Below, piece after piece: positions 1-6,320 of a stretch of 7,963 nucleotides of DNA. Origin of the DNA: an uncultured Mailhella sp. (GTDB taxonomy: Bacteria; Desulfobacterota; Desulfovibrionia; Desulfovibrionales; Desulfovibrionaceae); contig CAOMFZ010000102.1 in assembly GCA_948482415.1 (NCBI GenBank), forward strand, positions 1 through 7,963, read 5' to 3'. The first letter of the stretch is position 1; every line of letters starts with the position of its first letter. The notes under the pieces were generated by a model. The model had not been told where the DNA came from, made no database searches, and saw only the letters and a program-made list of their open reading frames with translations. The position numbers and the translations under genes are program-made.

Positions 1-1
1 G

Positions 2-580
2 GCTGTTGCACCAGATGCTAAAAATTATAAAGTGCTTGAATACCAAACTTATATGGTTCAGGAAAAATATGAGCAGGCCTATGAAGTTTTGTATCAATTT
101 TTAAAAGAATATCCCGATGATATTCATGCTAAATATCGTTTTGCATATACTTGTTTTCATTTAGATGAAAAAGAAAAAGCAATGCAGATTATGCTCGAAA
201 TTTTAGAAATTGACCCGGAAAATTATGAAGCGCTGAATTTTGTGGGGTATTCTCTTGTTGAGCAAAATAAAGATTTAAAACGTGCAGAAGAATATCTTTT
301 GAAGGCAGACAGCCTGCATCCAAAGCAAGGCTATATCAATGATTCTCTCGCATGGCTTTATTATGTCAAAGGAGAATATAAAACCGCGCTTGCCTATATT
401 GAAAAAGCTGTTTCTTATGCCAATACAAGCGCCGGTGAAGATGCAACCATGTGGGAACATTATGGGGATATTGCCAAAGTAAACGGCAAAAATGAGCTCG
501 CCCGTACAGCCTACGAAAAATCTTTATCTATCAAGCATAATACGGAAATTGAAAAAAAACTTAAGGAATTATTTTTATGA
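2..580 (+). CDS. TPR-repeat protein, 5'-truncated (C-terminal about 192 residues)
   Basis: The reading frame is open to the left window edge, so this is the C-terminal part of a longer protein. A GTG at 32 could be read as a start, but it has no Shine-Dalgarno sequence and sits inside an open frame. The protein is a chain of tetratricopeptide helical pairs. Visible units include one around EKAMQIMLEILEIDPENYEA and one around GEYKTALAYIEKAV, followed by a last repeat, NELARTAYEKSLSI. The stretch beginning GYINDSLAWLYY matches the G-Y-I-x-D-S-L-(G/A)-W signature of a TPR family often found as exported or lipoprotein TPRs in proteobacteria. Such proteins are protein-protein scaffolds; no catalytic motif is visible. 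The stop codon overlaps the next start (ATGA), so it is probably translationally coupled to the LolB-like lipoprotein and may act with it in envelope biogenesis. That role is inference. The N-terminus, and hence any signal peptide, is not visible. Confidence 0.85.
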   Translation, partial: AVAPDAKNYKVLEYQTYMVQEKYEQAYEVLYQFLKEYPDDIHAKYRFAYTCFHLDEKEKAMQIMLEILEIDPENYEALNFVGYSLVEQNKDLKRAEEYLLKADSLHPKQGYINDSLAWLYYVKGEYKTALAYIEKAVSYANTSAGEDATMWEHYGDIAKVNGKNELARTAYEKSLSIKHNTEIEKKLKELFL

Positions 581-1353
581 AAATATGGTTTAGGATTTGT
601 TTTGTCCTTGGATTTTGCATGGTATTAAATGCCTGTGCCCCAAGTAAAGTGACTCTTCCAAGCGCGGAAGAACAGGAAGCGCGCTGGCAAAAATTTACAA
701 CCCATACTATTTCTGAAAATCCTTATACGCTGCAGGGAAGTTTTCGCTTCGGGGATAAGGATAATACCAATCGCGTCAATTATATTTTTTGGAGCAACGG
801 CTCTTTGCCGCTTCGGGTTGATGTAATGGCTGGTGTTGGGGCAAGTATTGCAAAAGTGCGCGAAGATACGGAGCAGGTGCTTATGTACCTTGTTCAGGAA
901 AAACGGGCTATACGCATGGAAAATTTCGGTGAAATGAATCCTCTTGTCAGCCTTGGTATGCCTGTTCCTTTGTCTTTTTACGAAATGTCCCTGCTGCTGC
1001 GCGGCGGTTTTAATCAAGTTTTACAGGAATTGCAGTTAGATACTGTAAAATCTAAAAATGCTAAAAAGGATCATGAAAAATATACCTATTATTTCAGCAG
1101 CATCAATATGGACGGTATGGTACAGCTCAATGCACTCGGTATGCCTGTGCATTGCGAGATTGACAATGCCTGGGCTTTTGATTTGCAGTATGAAGAAAAC
1201 AATGCAATGCTTCCTTATCGTGTTGTAATTTCATCACTTATTGATGATTACAAAGCGATTTTATTGGTAAAGGAAAGGAGCACTCCTCCAATCTATAATG
1301 CGGAAGATTTAATATTTGAATTGCCGCAGGGCACGGAAATTTCAGCTGATTAA
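577..1353 (+). CDS. LolB-like outer-membrane lipoprotein
   Basis: A 258-residue predicted lipoprotein. It has a short basic N-terminus, a hydrophobic segment (about residues 5-19) and a lipobox LNAC, with lipidated Cys20. The residue after Cys is Ala rather than Asp, which fits sorting to the outer membrane. The mature part resembles LolB: an early strand (YTLQGSFRF, 50-58), a strand with an aromatic pair (YIFW, 69-72), a basic strand of the RVDVMAG type (80-86), a region with V-L-M-Y-L (101-105), and a GMPVPLSF segment (127-134) like the G-M-P-I-P-L segment of E. coli LolB. LolB accepts lipoproteins from LolA and inserts them into the outer membrane. The protein is longer than E. coli LolB (207 aa), and similarity is by pattern only, so an uncharacterised LolB-fold lipoprotein is the main alternative. 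The start is firm: AAGGAA lies 8 nt upstream, inside the TPR gene, with an ATGA overlap. It is followed by rpiB rather than ispE, the usual lolB neighbour in gammaproteobacteria. Confidence 0.65.
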   Translation: MKIWFRICFVLGFCMVLNACAPSKVTLPSAEEQEARWQKFTTHTISENPYTLQGSFRFGDKDNTNRVNYIFWSNGSLPLRVDVMAGVGASIAKVREDTEQVLMYLVQEKRAIRMENFGEMNPLVSLGMPVPLSFYEMSLLLRGGFNQVLQELQLDTVKSKNAKKDHEKYTYYFSSINMDGMVQLNALGMPVHCEIDNAWAFDLQYEENNAMLPYRVVISSLIDDYKAILLVKERSTPPIYNAEDLIFELPQGTEISAD

Positions 1354-1362
1354 GAGGTTTAT

Positions 1363-1800
1363 ATGACAAAGAAAGTTTTTATTGCATCAGACCATGCAGG
1401 CTTTAGTTTAAAGGAAGTTCTCGTCAAACATTTGCAGGAAAAAGGACATGAAGTTGTTGATTTGGGACCGGAACAGGCTGTGAGCTGTGATTATCCGGAC
1501 AGTGCTTTCAAAGTGACAGATAAGGTTCTTGCGGAAGACGGGACTTTTGGTATTTTGATTTGCGGCACAGGCATTGGCATGAGCATGGCTGCCAACAGAG
1601 TAAAAGGCATACGCGCCGCTCTTGCAACTTGTGAATTTCATGCACGCGCTTGCCGTGAACACAATAATGCCAATGTGCTTTGCCTTGGGGAAAGAGTGAC
1701 GGGCGCCGGCGTTGCTGTCAATTTAGCAGATATTTTCCTTGAAACAGAATTTCTTGCAGGCAGACATCTGCGCAGAATTGAGCTTTTTAATAATAAGTAA
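1363..1800 (+). CDS. rpiB: Ribose-5-phosphate isomerase B
   Basis: This cytoplasmic enzyme of the non-oxidative pentose phosphate pathway interconverts ribose 5-phosphate and ribulose 5-phosphate. At 145 aa it has the usual length for the RpiB/LacAB family. Family signatures are present: the N-terminal ASDHAGF (8-14, Asp10 and His11), the catalytic loop ICGTGIGMS with Cys67 in the position of E. coli Cys66 and Thr69 beside it, AANR (76-79), the E-H-N-N-A-N-V-L segment with His100 and Asn101 (ring opening), and the C-terminal GRHLRRIE with Arg134 and Arg138 for phosphate binding. AGAGG at 1353-1357 overlaps the end of the upstream stop codon and lies 5 nt before the ATG. With only 9 bp between the genes, rpiB is probably the last member of the TPR-lipoprotein-rpiB operon. 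Galactose-6-phosphate isomerase subunits are the related alternative, but the intact Cys67 and the lone single-subunit gene favour RpiB. Confidence 0.96.
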   Translation: MTKKVFIASDHAGFSLKEVLVKHLQEKGHEVVDLGPEQAVSCDYPDSAFKVTDKVLAEDGTFGILICGTGIGMSMAANRVKGIRAALATCEFHARACREHNNANVLCLGERVTGAGVAVNLADIFLETEFLAGRHLRRIELFNNK

Positions 1801-1920
1801 GCTTTAGGGCATTTCCGCATAACATTCGTAATTTTTATTTTTTTTGGGGAAATGATTATCTCTGCTGTCGCTGCTTTAGAGCATTTTCGGTAAATATTGA
1901 GAATTTTATTTTTATACGCT
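1801..1920 (+). repeat. AT-rich spacer with a degenerate direct repeat
   Basis: This is non-coding sequence after rpiB. A unit beginning GCTTTAGGGCATTT at 1801 recurs at 1873 as GCTTTAGAGCATTT. Over about 35 aligned positions I count roughly 26 matches, and both copies run on into T-rich sequence. Between the copies, the 14-mer TTATCTCTGCTGTC at 1856-1869 is repeated exactly at 3768-3781 in the element downstream of ppiB. No intrinsic terminator with a clear GC stem and U-tract is visible for rpiB here. Confidence 0.5.
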
Positions 1921-1947
1921 TTTATATTAAAAAGTTTTGAGAGAGGG

Positions 1948-1985
1948 TACAGGGAGAGAACTTTTTCAAAAGTTCTTTCCCTGTA
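1948..1985. repeat. Near-perfect 18-bp-arm palindrome (REP-like element, copy 1)
   Basis: The left arm is 1948-1965 and the right arm 1968-1985. The arms are complementary at all 18 positions except one G.T wobble (1956 with 1977), and only TC lies between them. The core is TACAGGGA...AACTTTT and its complement. The preceding block TTAAAAAGTTTTGAGAG (1927-1943) also recurs in inverted form next to copy 2 (3753-3881). The right arm overlaps the last codons of mutY and the mutY TGA occupies 1966-1968. Neither side carries an immediate long U-tract, so a conventional intrinsic terminator is doubtful. Stabilisation of the mutY or rpiB mRNA 3' end, or rho-independent pausing, are possible roles. 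Confidence 0.8.
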
Positions 1986-3123
1986 AAGTTGCAAATATTT
2001 CCGGGAAAGTTCTGGTATGCTTTATATGGGCTTTTCTGTGATGTGAAGCCATGGCATAGTTTTCGGTTTTATCTGTCCAAAGATACTTGTATTTTTGCGC
2101 AGTATTTTTGATATGTTGTTCTTCCTGTTTTGTTAATTGCCATGTAAAGAAACAGGCAGTTAAATTGTGGTTGGTATAATTGGAGTGAACGCAAAAGGCA
2201 TCTTTGCTGATTTTTTCTTCAAGTTCTGCCTGCGGGATCTTGAAAAAGGCTGCTAATTCAATGACAATGCTTTGCCGGGCAAGTTCTTTTTGTTCTTTTG
2301 CTGATAGGGCAGCGTCAAAAATAATTGTATCTATGCCAATATATTCCCACATGGTATTCCATAGTTTTTGTGCCGTGCGCTGACGTATGAGTTCGTTATT
2401 TTGTGTATCTTTGATAATGCAGTAACTTGCCAAAACAGGCAGCATAACTTTTTTTTCTTTGGGCACAGGACGCTCTTTTTCTATACCCAGCTTGTTGCTT
2501 TCACAAAAGGAAATGAGTGGGCAGGATTTGCATTGAGGGATTTTTTTGCAAACTAAAGCCCCCAGTTCCATAAGCGCCTGATTATAGGTGCGGGCTTGTC
2601 CTTTGGGCAGGAGTTCCTGCACAAGAGGTTTAATGGCTTTTTTCAAATTCTTTTCAGTACAATTAAAAAGCCGGGCAAAAACGCGTTCCACATTTGCGTC
2701 TATGGTGGCATAATTCTTTTCAAAAGCAATACCCATAATGGCGCAGAGAGTATAGTCCCCAATACCTGCCAGTTTTTTGATTTTTTCCTCATCGCAGGGA
2801 ATACTGCCGCTGTATTCATCACGGATACTGCACGCAGCCTGATAAATATTTTTTGCCCGTGAATAATAGCCAAGTCCTTCCCACAGCTGCAAAACCTTTT
2901 CTATAGATGCATCCGCAATATCATTGGGACATTTAAATTCCTGTATCCAGCGGTTAAAATACTGCACGCCTCTGTCCATTTGGGTTTGCTGGAGCATCAT
3001 TTCAGAAATCCAGACATGATAGGGGCTGTATGTTTTGCGCCAGGGCAAATCCCGTTTATTCCGCTCAAACCAGATAAAAAGTTTTTCTGTAAATATTTTT
3101 TTATCAAAATCAATTTTTTTCAT
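1966..3123 (-). CDS. mutY: A/G-specific adenine DNA glycosylase
   Basis: This base-excision repair enzyme removes adenine mispaired with 8-oxoguanine or guanine. At 385 aa it matches full-length MutY with its C-terminal recognition domain. Visible motifs are the SEMMLQQTQ helix with catalytic Glu41, WEGLGYYSRA (81-90), the helix-hairpin-helix LAGIGDYTLCAI (118-129), and TIDANVERVFAR with catalytic Asp142. A four-Cys [4Fe-4S] motif follows at Cys192, Cys198, Cys201 and Cys207. Residues about 226-370 form a NUDIX-like 8-oxoG-recognition domain, where HSNYTNHNL (313-321) replaces the usual F-S-H loop. The Cys192-Cys198 gap is five residues instead of the usual six (see findings). No good Shine-Dalgarno precedes the ATG, and a possible promoter would make the mRNA nearly leaderless. 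The start is nevertheless supported by the normal N-terminal length before DLPWR. The last six residues and the stop lie in a palindromic repeat. The gene is divergent from ppiB and convergent with rpiB. Confidence 0.96.
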   Translation of the reverse strand: MKKIDFDKKIFTEKLFIWFERNKRDLPWRKTYSPYHVWISEMMLQQTQMDRGVQYFNRWIQEFKCPNDIADASIEKVLQLWEGLGYYSRAKNIYQAACSIRDEYSGSIPCDEEKIKKLAGIGDYTLCAIMGIAFEKNYATIDANVERVFARLFNCTEKNLKKAIKPLVQELLPKGQARTYNQALMELGALVCKKIPQCKSCPLISFCESNKLGIEKERPVPKEKKVMLPVLASYCIIKDTQNNELIRQRTAQKLWNTMWEYIGIDTIIFDAALSAKEQKELARQSIVIELAAFFKIPQAELEEKISKDAFCVHSNYTNHNLTACFFTWQLTKQEEQHIKNTAQKYKYLWTDKTENYAMASHHRKAHIKHTRTFPEIFATLQGKNF

Positions 3124-3129
3124 GGGTAC

Positions 3130-3158
3130 AAATTATCTGAAAATTTTTATAAATTCAA
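3130..3158 (-). promoter_or_regulatory. Possible sigma70 promoter for mutY
   Basis: On the minus strand, TTGAAT (3153-3158) and TAATTT (3130-3135) are separated by 17 nt. Transcription would start about at the mutY ATG (3121-3123), implying a leaderless or nearly leaderless mRNA. That would fit the missing ribosome binding site. The region is AT-rich, so chance matches are likely. Confidence 0.25.
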
Positions 3159-3161
3159 GGC

Positions 3162-3190
3162 TTGCTTTTTTTGATACTTTTCGCCACAAT
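3162..3190 (+). promoter_or_regulatory. Possible sigma70 promoter for ppiB
   Basis: TTGCTT (3162-3167) and CACAAT (3185-3190) are 17 nt apart and lie 27 nt upstream of the ppiB ATG, within the 94-bp divergent mutY/ppiB spacer. Both boxes are weak matches to consensus, so this is only a candidate. The spacer must nevertheless hold the ppiB promoter, because no co-directional gene lies upstream. Confidence 0.3.
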
Positions 3191-3217
3191 AGAAAAAATT
3201 TTTTAAAAGGAATAAGT

Positions 3218-3724
3218 ATGAGTAATCCAATTATATTAATGGAAACATCTTCCGGAGATGTTTTGCTGGAACTTTTTGAAGATAAAGCCCCCCTGAGCGT
3301 GGCAAACTTTTTAACCTATGTTGATGAAGGTTTTTATCAAAATACCATTTTTCACCGTGTCATCAAAGATTTTATGATCCAAGGCGGCGGCTATACTGTT
3401 CGCTATGAAGAAAAGCCAACCCATGCTCCTATTAAAAATGAAGCTGCCAATGGTTTAAAAAATGTGCGAGGCTCTCTTGCCATGGCTCGTACGGCAGAAC
3501 CTCATTCTGCGTCAGCGCAGTTTTATATCAATACTGTTGATAATCCTGACCTTGACCACCAAAGTGAAGCAGACGATGAATACGGCTACTGCGTCTTTGG
3601 ACAAGTTATTGAAGGCATGGATGTTGTGGATAAAATTCAAAAATTAAAAACAAAACCGCAGGGCGACCATGATGATGCCCCTGTCGATATGGTTGTGATT
3701 ACAGGCATGAGCCGTTTTGAATAA
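3218..3724 (+). CDS. ppiB: Cyclophilin-type peptidyl-prolyl cis-trans isomerase (PpiB-like)
   Basis: This foldase catalyses cis-trans isomerisation of peptidyl-prolyl bonds. At 168 aa it is a single cyclophilin domain with no signal peptide, so it is probably cytoplasmic like E. coli PpiB. Landmarks in order are KAPLSVANF (23-31), NTIFHRVIKDFMIQGGG (42-58) with active-site Arg47, Phe52, Met53 and Gln55, then APIKNEAANGLKN (70-82), RGSLAMART (84-92), SASAQFYIN (97-105), and GYCVFGQVIEGMDVVDKI near residues 130-147. Leu112 sits near the position of the cyclosporin-binding Trp of CypA, as is usual for bacterial PpiB. The ATG at 3218 is preceded by AAGGA with 6-nt spacing. The frame is open further upstream to 3035, but that stretch is antisense to mutY and lacks cyclophilin sequence. 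It is a single-gene transcript ended by the terminator at 3929-3968. Confidence 0.96.
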   Translation: MSNPIILMETSSGDVLLELFEDKAPLSVANFLTYVDEGFYQNTIFHRVIKDFMIQGGGYTVRYEEKPTHAPIKNEAANGLKNVRGSLAMARTAEPHSASAQFYINTVDNPDLDHQSEADDEYGYCVFGQVIEGMDVVDKIQKLKTKPQGDHDDAPVDMVVITGMSRFE

Positions 3725-3752
3725 AGTATTTTCACTTATTATTAGAAATTTT

Positions 3753-3881
3753 TGCAGGGGAAAAACTTTATCTCTGCTGTCCATTTGCGTAAAGCTCGCC
3801 CACTCGCTAACGCAAACGACTTCGTCGCCTTCGGTGGCTGTAAAAGTTTCTTCCCCTGCACCCCTTTACAAAACTTTTTAA
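3753..3881. repeat. Inverted-repeat element with about 70-bp insert (REP-like element, copy 2)
   Basis: Terminal arms TGCAGGGGAAAAACTTTA (3753-3770) and its imperfect complement (3841-3860) differ by two single-base indels. They enclose about 70 bp that is more GC-rich than its surroundings. The outer flank CCCCTTTACAAAACTTTTTA (3861-3880) is the inverted counterpart of the flank of copy 1 at 1927-1947. The insert contains small hairpins such as CGACTTCGTCG (3818-3828). Its left part shares TTATCTCTGCTGTC with 1856-1869. The insert is open in more than one frame, but I found no start codon with a ribosome binding site, so I treat it as non-coding. It resembles a MITE/REP-type dispersed repeat. 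Confidence 0.6.
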
Positions 3882-3928
3882 GCTTTATAATAAAATATTC
3901 TGAATGTTATCAGGAAATGTTTTAAAAT

Positions 3929-3968
3929 AAAAAGCCCTTTTTGATTATTCAAAGAGGGCTTTTTTTTT
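3929..3968. terminator. Bidirectional intrinsic terminator between ppiB and the MscS gene
   Basis: A 16-bp stem (3929-3944 paired with 3949-3964, one G.T wobble) has the core AAGCCCT/AGGGCTT and a TTAT loop. A run of nine Ts (3960-3968) follows on the + strand, and the A-rich left flank gives a U-tract on the - strand. It sits between convergent genes, about 200 bp after ppiB and 25 bp after the MscS stop, and should terminate both transcripts. Confidence 0.92.
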
Positions 3969-3993
3969 GGGATATTTATAAAATTATAAATAG

Positions 3994-6297
3994 TTATTCT
4001 TTTTTGCCGCTTTGATAAACGTGAATATCCGTTTGCGGGAAGGGGATTTCAATATTCTTTTCTTTAAAGGCTTCATTGATAGCATAACGGACTTTTGCCA
4101 TAATACCTGCTGCATTATTGATATCAGCAACCCAAATTCTCAGTTCAAAATCAAGAGAACTTGCGCCGAAATTCATAAATAAAATGCTTGGTTCCGGATT
4201 TTTCAGCACATCAGGGTCATTATTGACGATGTCCATAACAGTATCAGTGACAAGATTGACATCTGTTCCGTAAGCAACGCCAAGGGGAATGCTTTTGCGA
4301 ACCATTTTTCCGTTATGGGTCCAGTTGGTAAAGGTAGAAGATAAAAAGGCGGAGTTCGGCACAAAAACAACAGCATTGTCAAAGGTGCGAACCTGCGTTG
4401 CCCGCAGGCTGATTTTTTGGATAACACCGCTGATGCCGGCTACATCGACAATATCTCCTTCGCGGATAGTTTGTCCGAAAATAAGGGAAAAACCGCTGGT
4501 AATATTTTGTACAAAACTTTGCAAACCAAGACCAATACCAACAGAAAGACCACCGGCAACAACTGTGATGCTGGTGAGACTAAAACCAAGAGCATAGAGG
4601 GCATATAAAAGGAATAAGCCCCAGCAGCCAAAGTTGACCGTTGTTTTGATAGGTGCAGTCAGGGTTGAGACAGAACTGTTTTTATTTTTGCTTAAATTAT
4701 TATCAATGTAATTATTGAGAACTTTAATAATGGATTTAGTTACATAGAAAACAATTAAAATAGTGAAAATTTGCAGGCTGTTGACTGAGAATGAGCCAAA
4801 ATTAAAATCAAAATTGCTGAAGTTCTTTACAATATATAAACCGCCGGGATAAGCAAAAATCCAGGTAAATGGAATAAAGAAAGCAATGAGAAGCACGATG
4901 GGGAAAAGGAATGCATAGGCTAATTCATAGGCAAAAACATTGGAAGATCTTGCCTGTAAATAGTCCTGCACTATTTTTGCCAGACGAATAATGCCAAAAG
5001 CAAGATAAATACCAACCCCTAAGCAGATATAAAGAAGGGTGATAAGGATTGATAACCTTGCAAGTCCGTTGGGTGTAATTAAAATACCAATAATATTAAC
5101 AAGCAAAAATCCGGACAAAATATAATTGGAGATTTTGCAGGAAGATTTTGGTGTTTTGATAAGGTAATAAATAATGTAAATAAGGATAACTGCCCAAATA
5201 AAAGAAAGGGTGAGGATAAGAGGAGTAAACGTCAAAAGGGCAAGGCTGGCAAATAACACAGGGATAAAAATACGAATTGCAGGTTTAGCGGGTTCGGTCT
5301 GTTTTTGCAGATTTTGCAAAATAAAAGCAAGATGAATGAGCCCGTAACACATTAAAATTGCGCTTATTCCCATGCCAATTTGATAAATGGTGTGTTTTTG
5401 CAGGGAGCCGTAATAAAAAGCAATGCCTAATAAAATTGCGGGCATACATGTTTTTAAAATGGTTTTCCATGCATTATGGACAGTTTCGGGAAGTTTTTTA
5501 GTAAATTTTACAGAAGAATAAAGAGGAACACCTAAAATAATACAAATAGTGATAACACGAATGAGGAATAAAGCCCAGGATTCCTGCGTGCTTGGCAAGT
5601 CATTTCGCAGTGTCCGTATGGTAGTGCTGTAAATATCTTTGAGATTTTTGAGTTCATTTTGCCATACAAGGGAGCTGAAAAGATTTTCTGTAGCGTTAAC
5701 ATAATAATCCAGCCAGAGTTTGGGCAGGAGTTTTTCAAAATTACCTGACAGGCTGGCTATATTATCTAAAAGTTCTTTGGTCGGCTTTAAATTTTGTTCA
5801 AGATTTTTGTTAAGATTTTGATATGTTGTAAGTAAATTTTTGGCTTTTTCATTTAAATCTGCAATATTTGAAGAATCCATAATTTTAAAGTTATTATTTA
5901 TGGATGTGAGTTGATTAATTCTTGCAGTTATTGTTTTTTGTGTTTGCGCCAGAGGGGAATAATATGTATCCAGTTCAGAAAATAATTCATTGATTTGTTT
6001 TGTTAAAATAGAACGGGCATTGGGGGATAGGGAGCCGTTTTCAAAAATCATGGAAAGATTTTGAAAAGCTATGGATATTGCATTGGTTTTGTTGCTTAAA
6101 TTAAGGATTTTATCATTTAATCCTTTTTGCAGTTCAATACTTTCAGCCTGAATAGTATCAAGTTCTCTTTTTTGGCTTTCCGTAAGAGATGATACAATGT
6201 CAGAAACTTCCTGAGCCGATACAAAAGAGGGAATGAAAGAGCAAAGCAAGCATAAACTAAAGGCAGCAAATAAAACTTTCATCAATGTTGTCTTCAT
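3994..6297 (-). CDS. Large MscS-family mechanosensitive ion channel with periplasmic coiled-coil N-domain
   Basis: A 767-residue channel that would release solutes from the inner membrane during hypo-osmotic shock. It starts with a signal peptide (1-28, probable cleavage after VSA). A predicted periplasmic helical or coiled-coil region rich in Asn, Gln, Leu and Lys follows (about 30-235), then around ten or eleven membrane segments from about 242 to 608. The MscS core is C-terminal: a pore helix with AGGLSVGIGLGLQSFVQN (581-598), then GFSLIFGQTIREGDIVDVAG, the beta domain with VRTFDNAVVFVPNSAF (636-651), and a cytoplasmic alpha/beta domain ending IEIPFPQTDIHV. The layout resembles MscK/YbiO/YjeP-class large channels rather than 286-aa MscS. 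The ATG at 6297 has ACAGGA 6 nt upstream; an in-frame GTG at 6348 overlaps the upstream gene and would spoil the signal peptide. The gene lies 23 nt downstream of the TonB_C-like gene, so it is probably the last gene of that operon. Confidence 0.93.
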   Translation of the reverse strand: MKTTLMKVLFAAFSLCLLCSFIPSFVSAQEVSDIVSSLTESQKRELDTIQAESIELQKGLNDKILNLSNKTNAISIAFQNLSMIFENGSLSPNARSILTKQINELFSELDTYYSPLAQTQKTITARINQLTSINNNFKIMDSSNIADLNEKAKNLLTTYQNLNKNLEQNLKPTKELLDNIASLSGNFEKLLPKLWLDYYVNATENLFSSLVWQNELKNLKDIYSTTIRTLRNDLPSTQESWALFLIRVITICIILGVPLYSSVKFTKKLPETVHNAWKTILKTCMPAILLGIAFYYGSLQKHTIYQIGMGISAILMCYGLIHLAFILQNLQKQTEPAKPAIRIFIPVLFASLALLTFTPLILTLSFIWAVILIYIIYYLIKTPKSSCKISNYILSGFLLVNIIGILITPNGLARLSILITLLYICLGVGIYLAFGIIRLAKIVQDYLQARSSNVFAYELAYAFLFPIVLLIAFFIPFTWIFAYPGGLYIVKNFSNFDFNFGSFSVNSLQIFTILIVFYVTKSIIKVLNNYIDNNLSKNKNSSVSTLTAPIKTTVNFGCWGLFLLYALYALGFSLTSITVVAGGLSVGIGLGLQSFVQNITSGFSLIFGQTIREGDIVDVAGISGVIQKISLRATQVRTFDNAVVFVPNSAFLSSTFTNWTHNGKMVRKSIPLGVAYGTDVNLVTDTVMDIVNNDPDVLKNPEPSILFMNFGASSLDFELRIWVADINNAAGIMAKVRYAINEAFKEKNIEIPFPQTDIHVYQSGKKE

Positions 6298-6303
6298 GGA
6301 ATA

Positions 6304-6309
6304 TCCTGT
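6304..6309 (-). promoter_or_regulatory. Ribosome binding site fixing the MscS-family start
   Basis: On the minus strand ACAGGA lies 6 nt before the ATG at 6297. This selects the start that gives a normal signal peptide over the in-frame GTG at 6348, which has no such site. Confidence 0.75.
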
Positions 6310-6320
6310 CTTGAGTGTAA

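Noticed and set aside
32..34. GTG as the true start of the TPR protein
   Set aside because: There is no Shine-Dalgarno, the frame is open to the window edge, and known TPR proteins of this type are longer.
1948..1985. Palindrome as a classical intrinsic terminator of rpiB or mutY
   Set aside because: Neither arm is followed directly by a U-tract, and related sequence at 3753-3881 carries an insert, so it is better described as a repeat element.
2368..2862. Plus-strand open frames inside mutY
   Set aside because: They are antisense to a well-supported gene, match no recognisable family and lack ribosome binding sites.
3035..3217. 61-residue N-terminal extension of the cyclophilin
   Set aside because: It is antisense to the start of mutY and has no cyclophilin similarity, while ATG 3218 has a good ribosome binding site and gives the normal family length.
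3774..3881. Small peptide encoded within repeat copy 2
   Set aside because: A frame is open to a TAA near 3881, but no start codon with a ribosome binding site is present and the reading is explained by the repeat.
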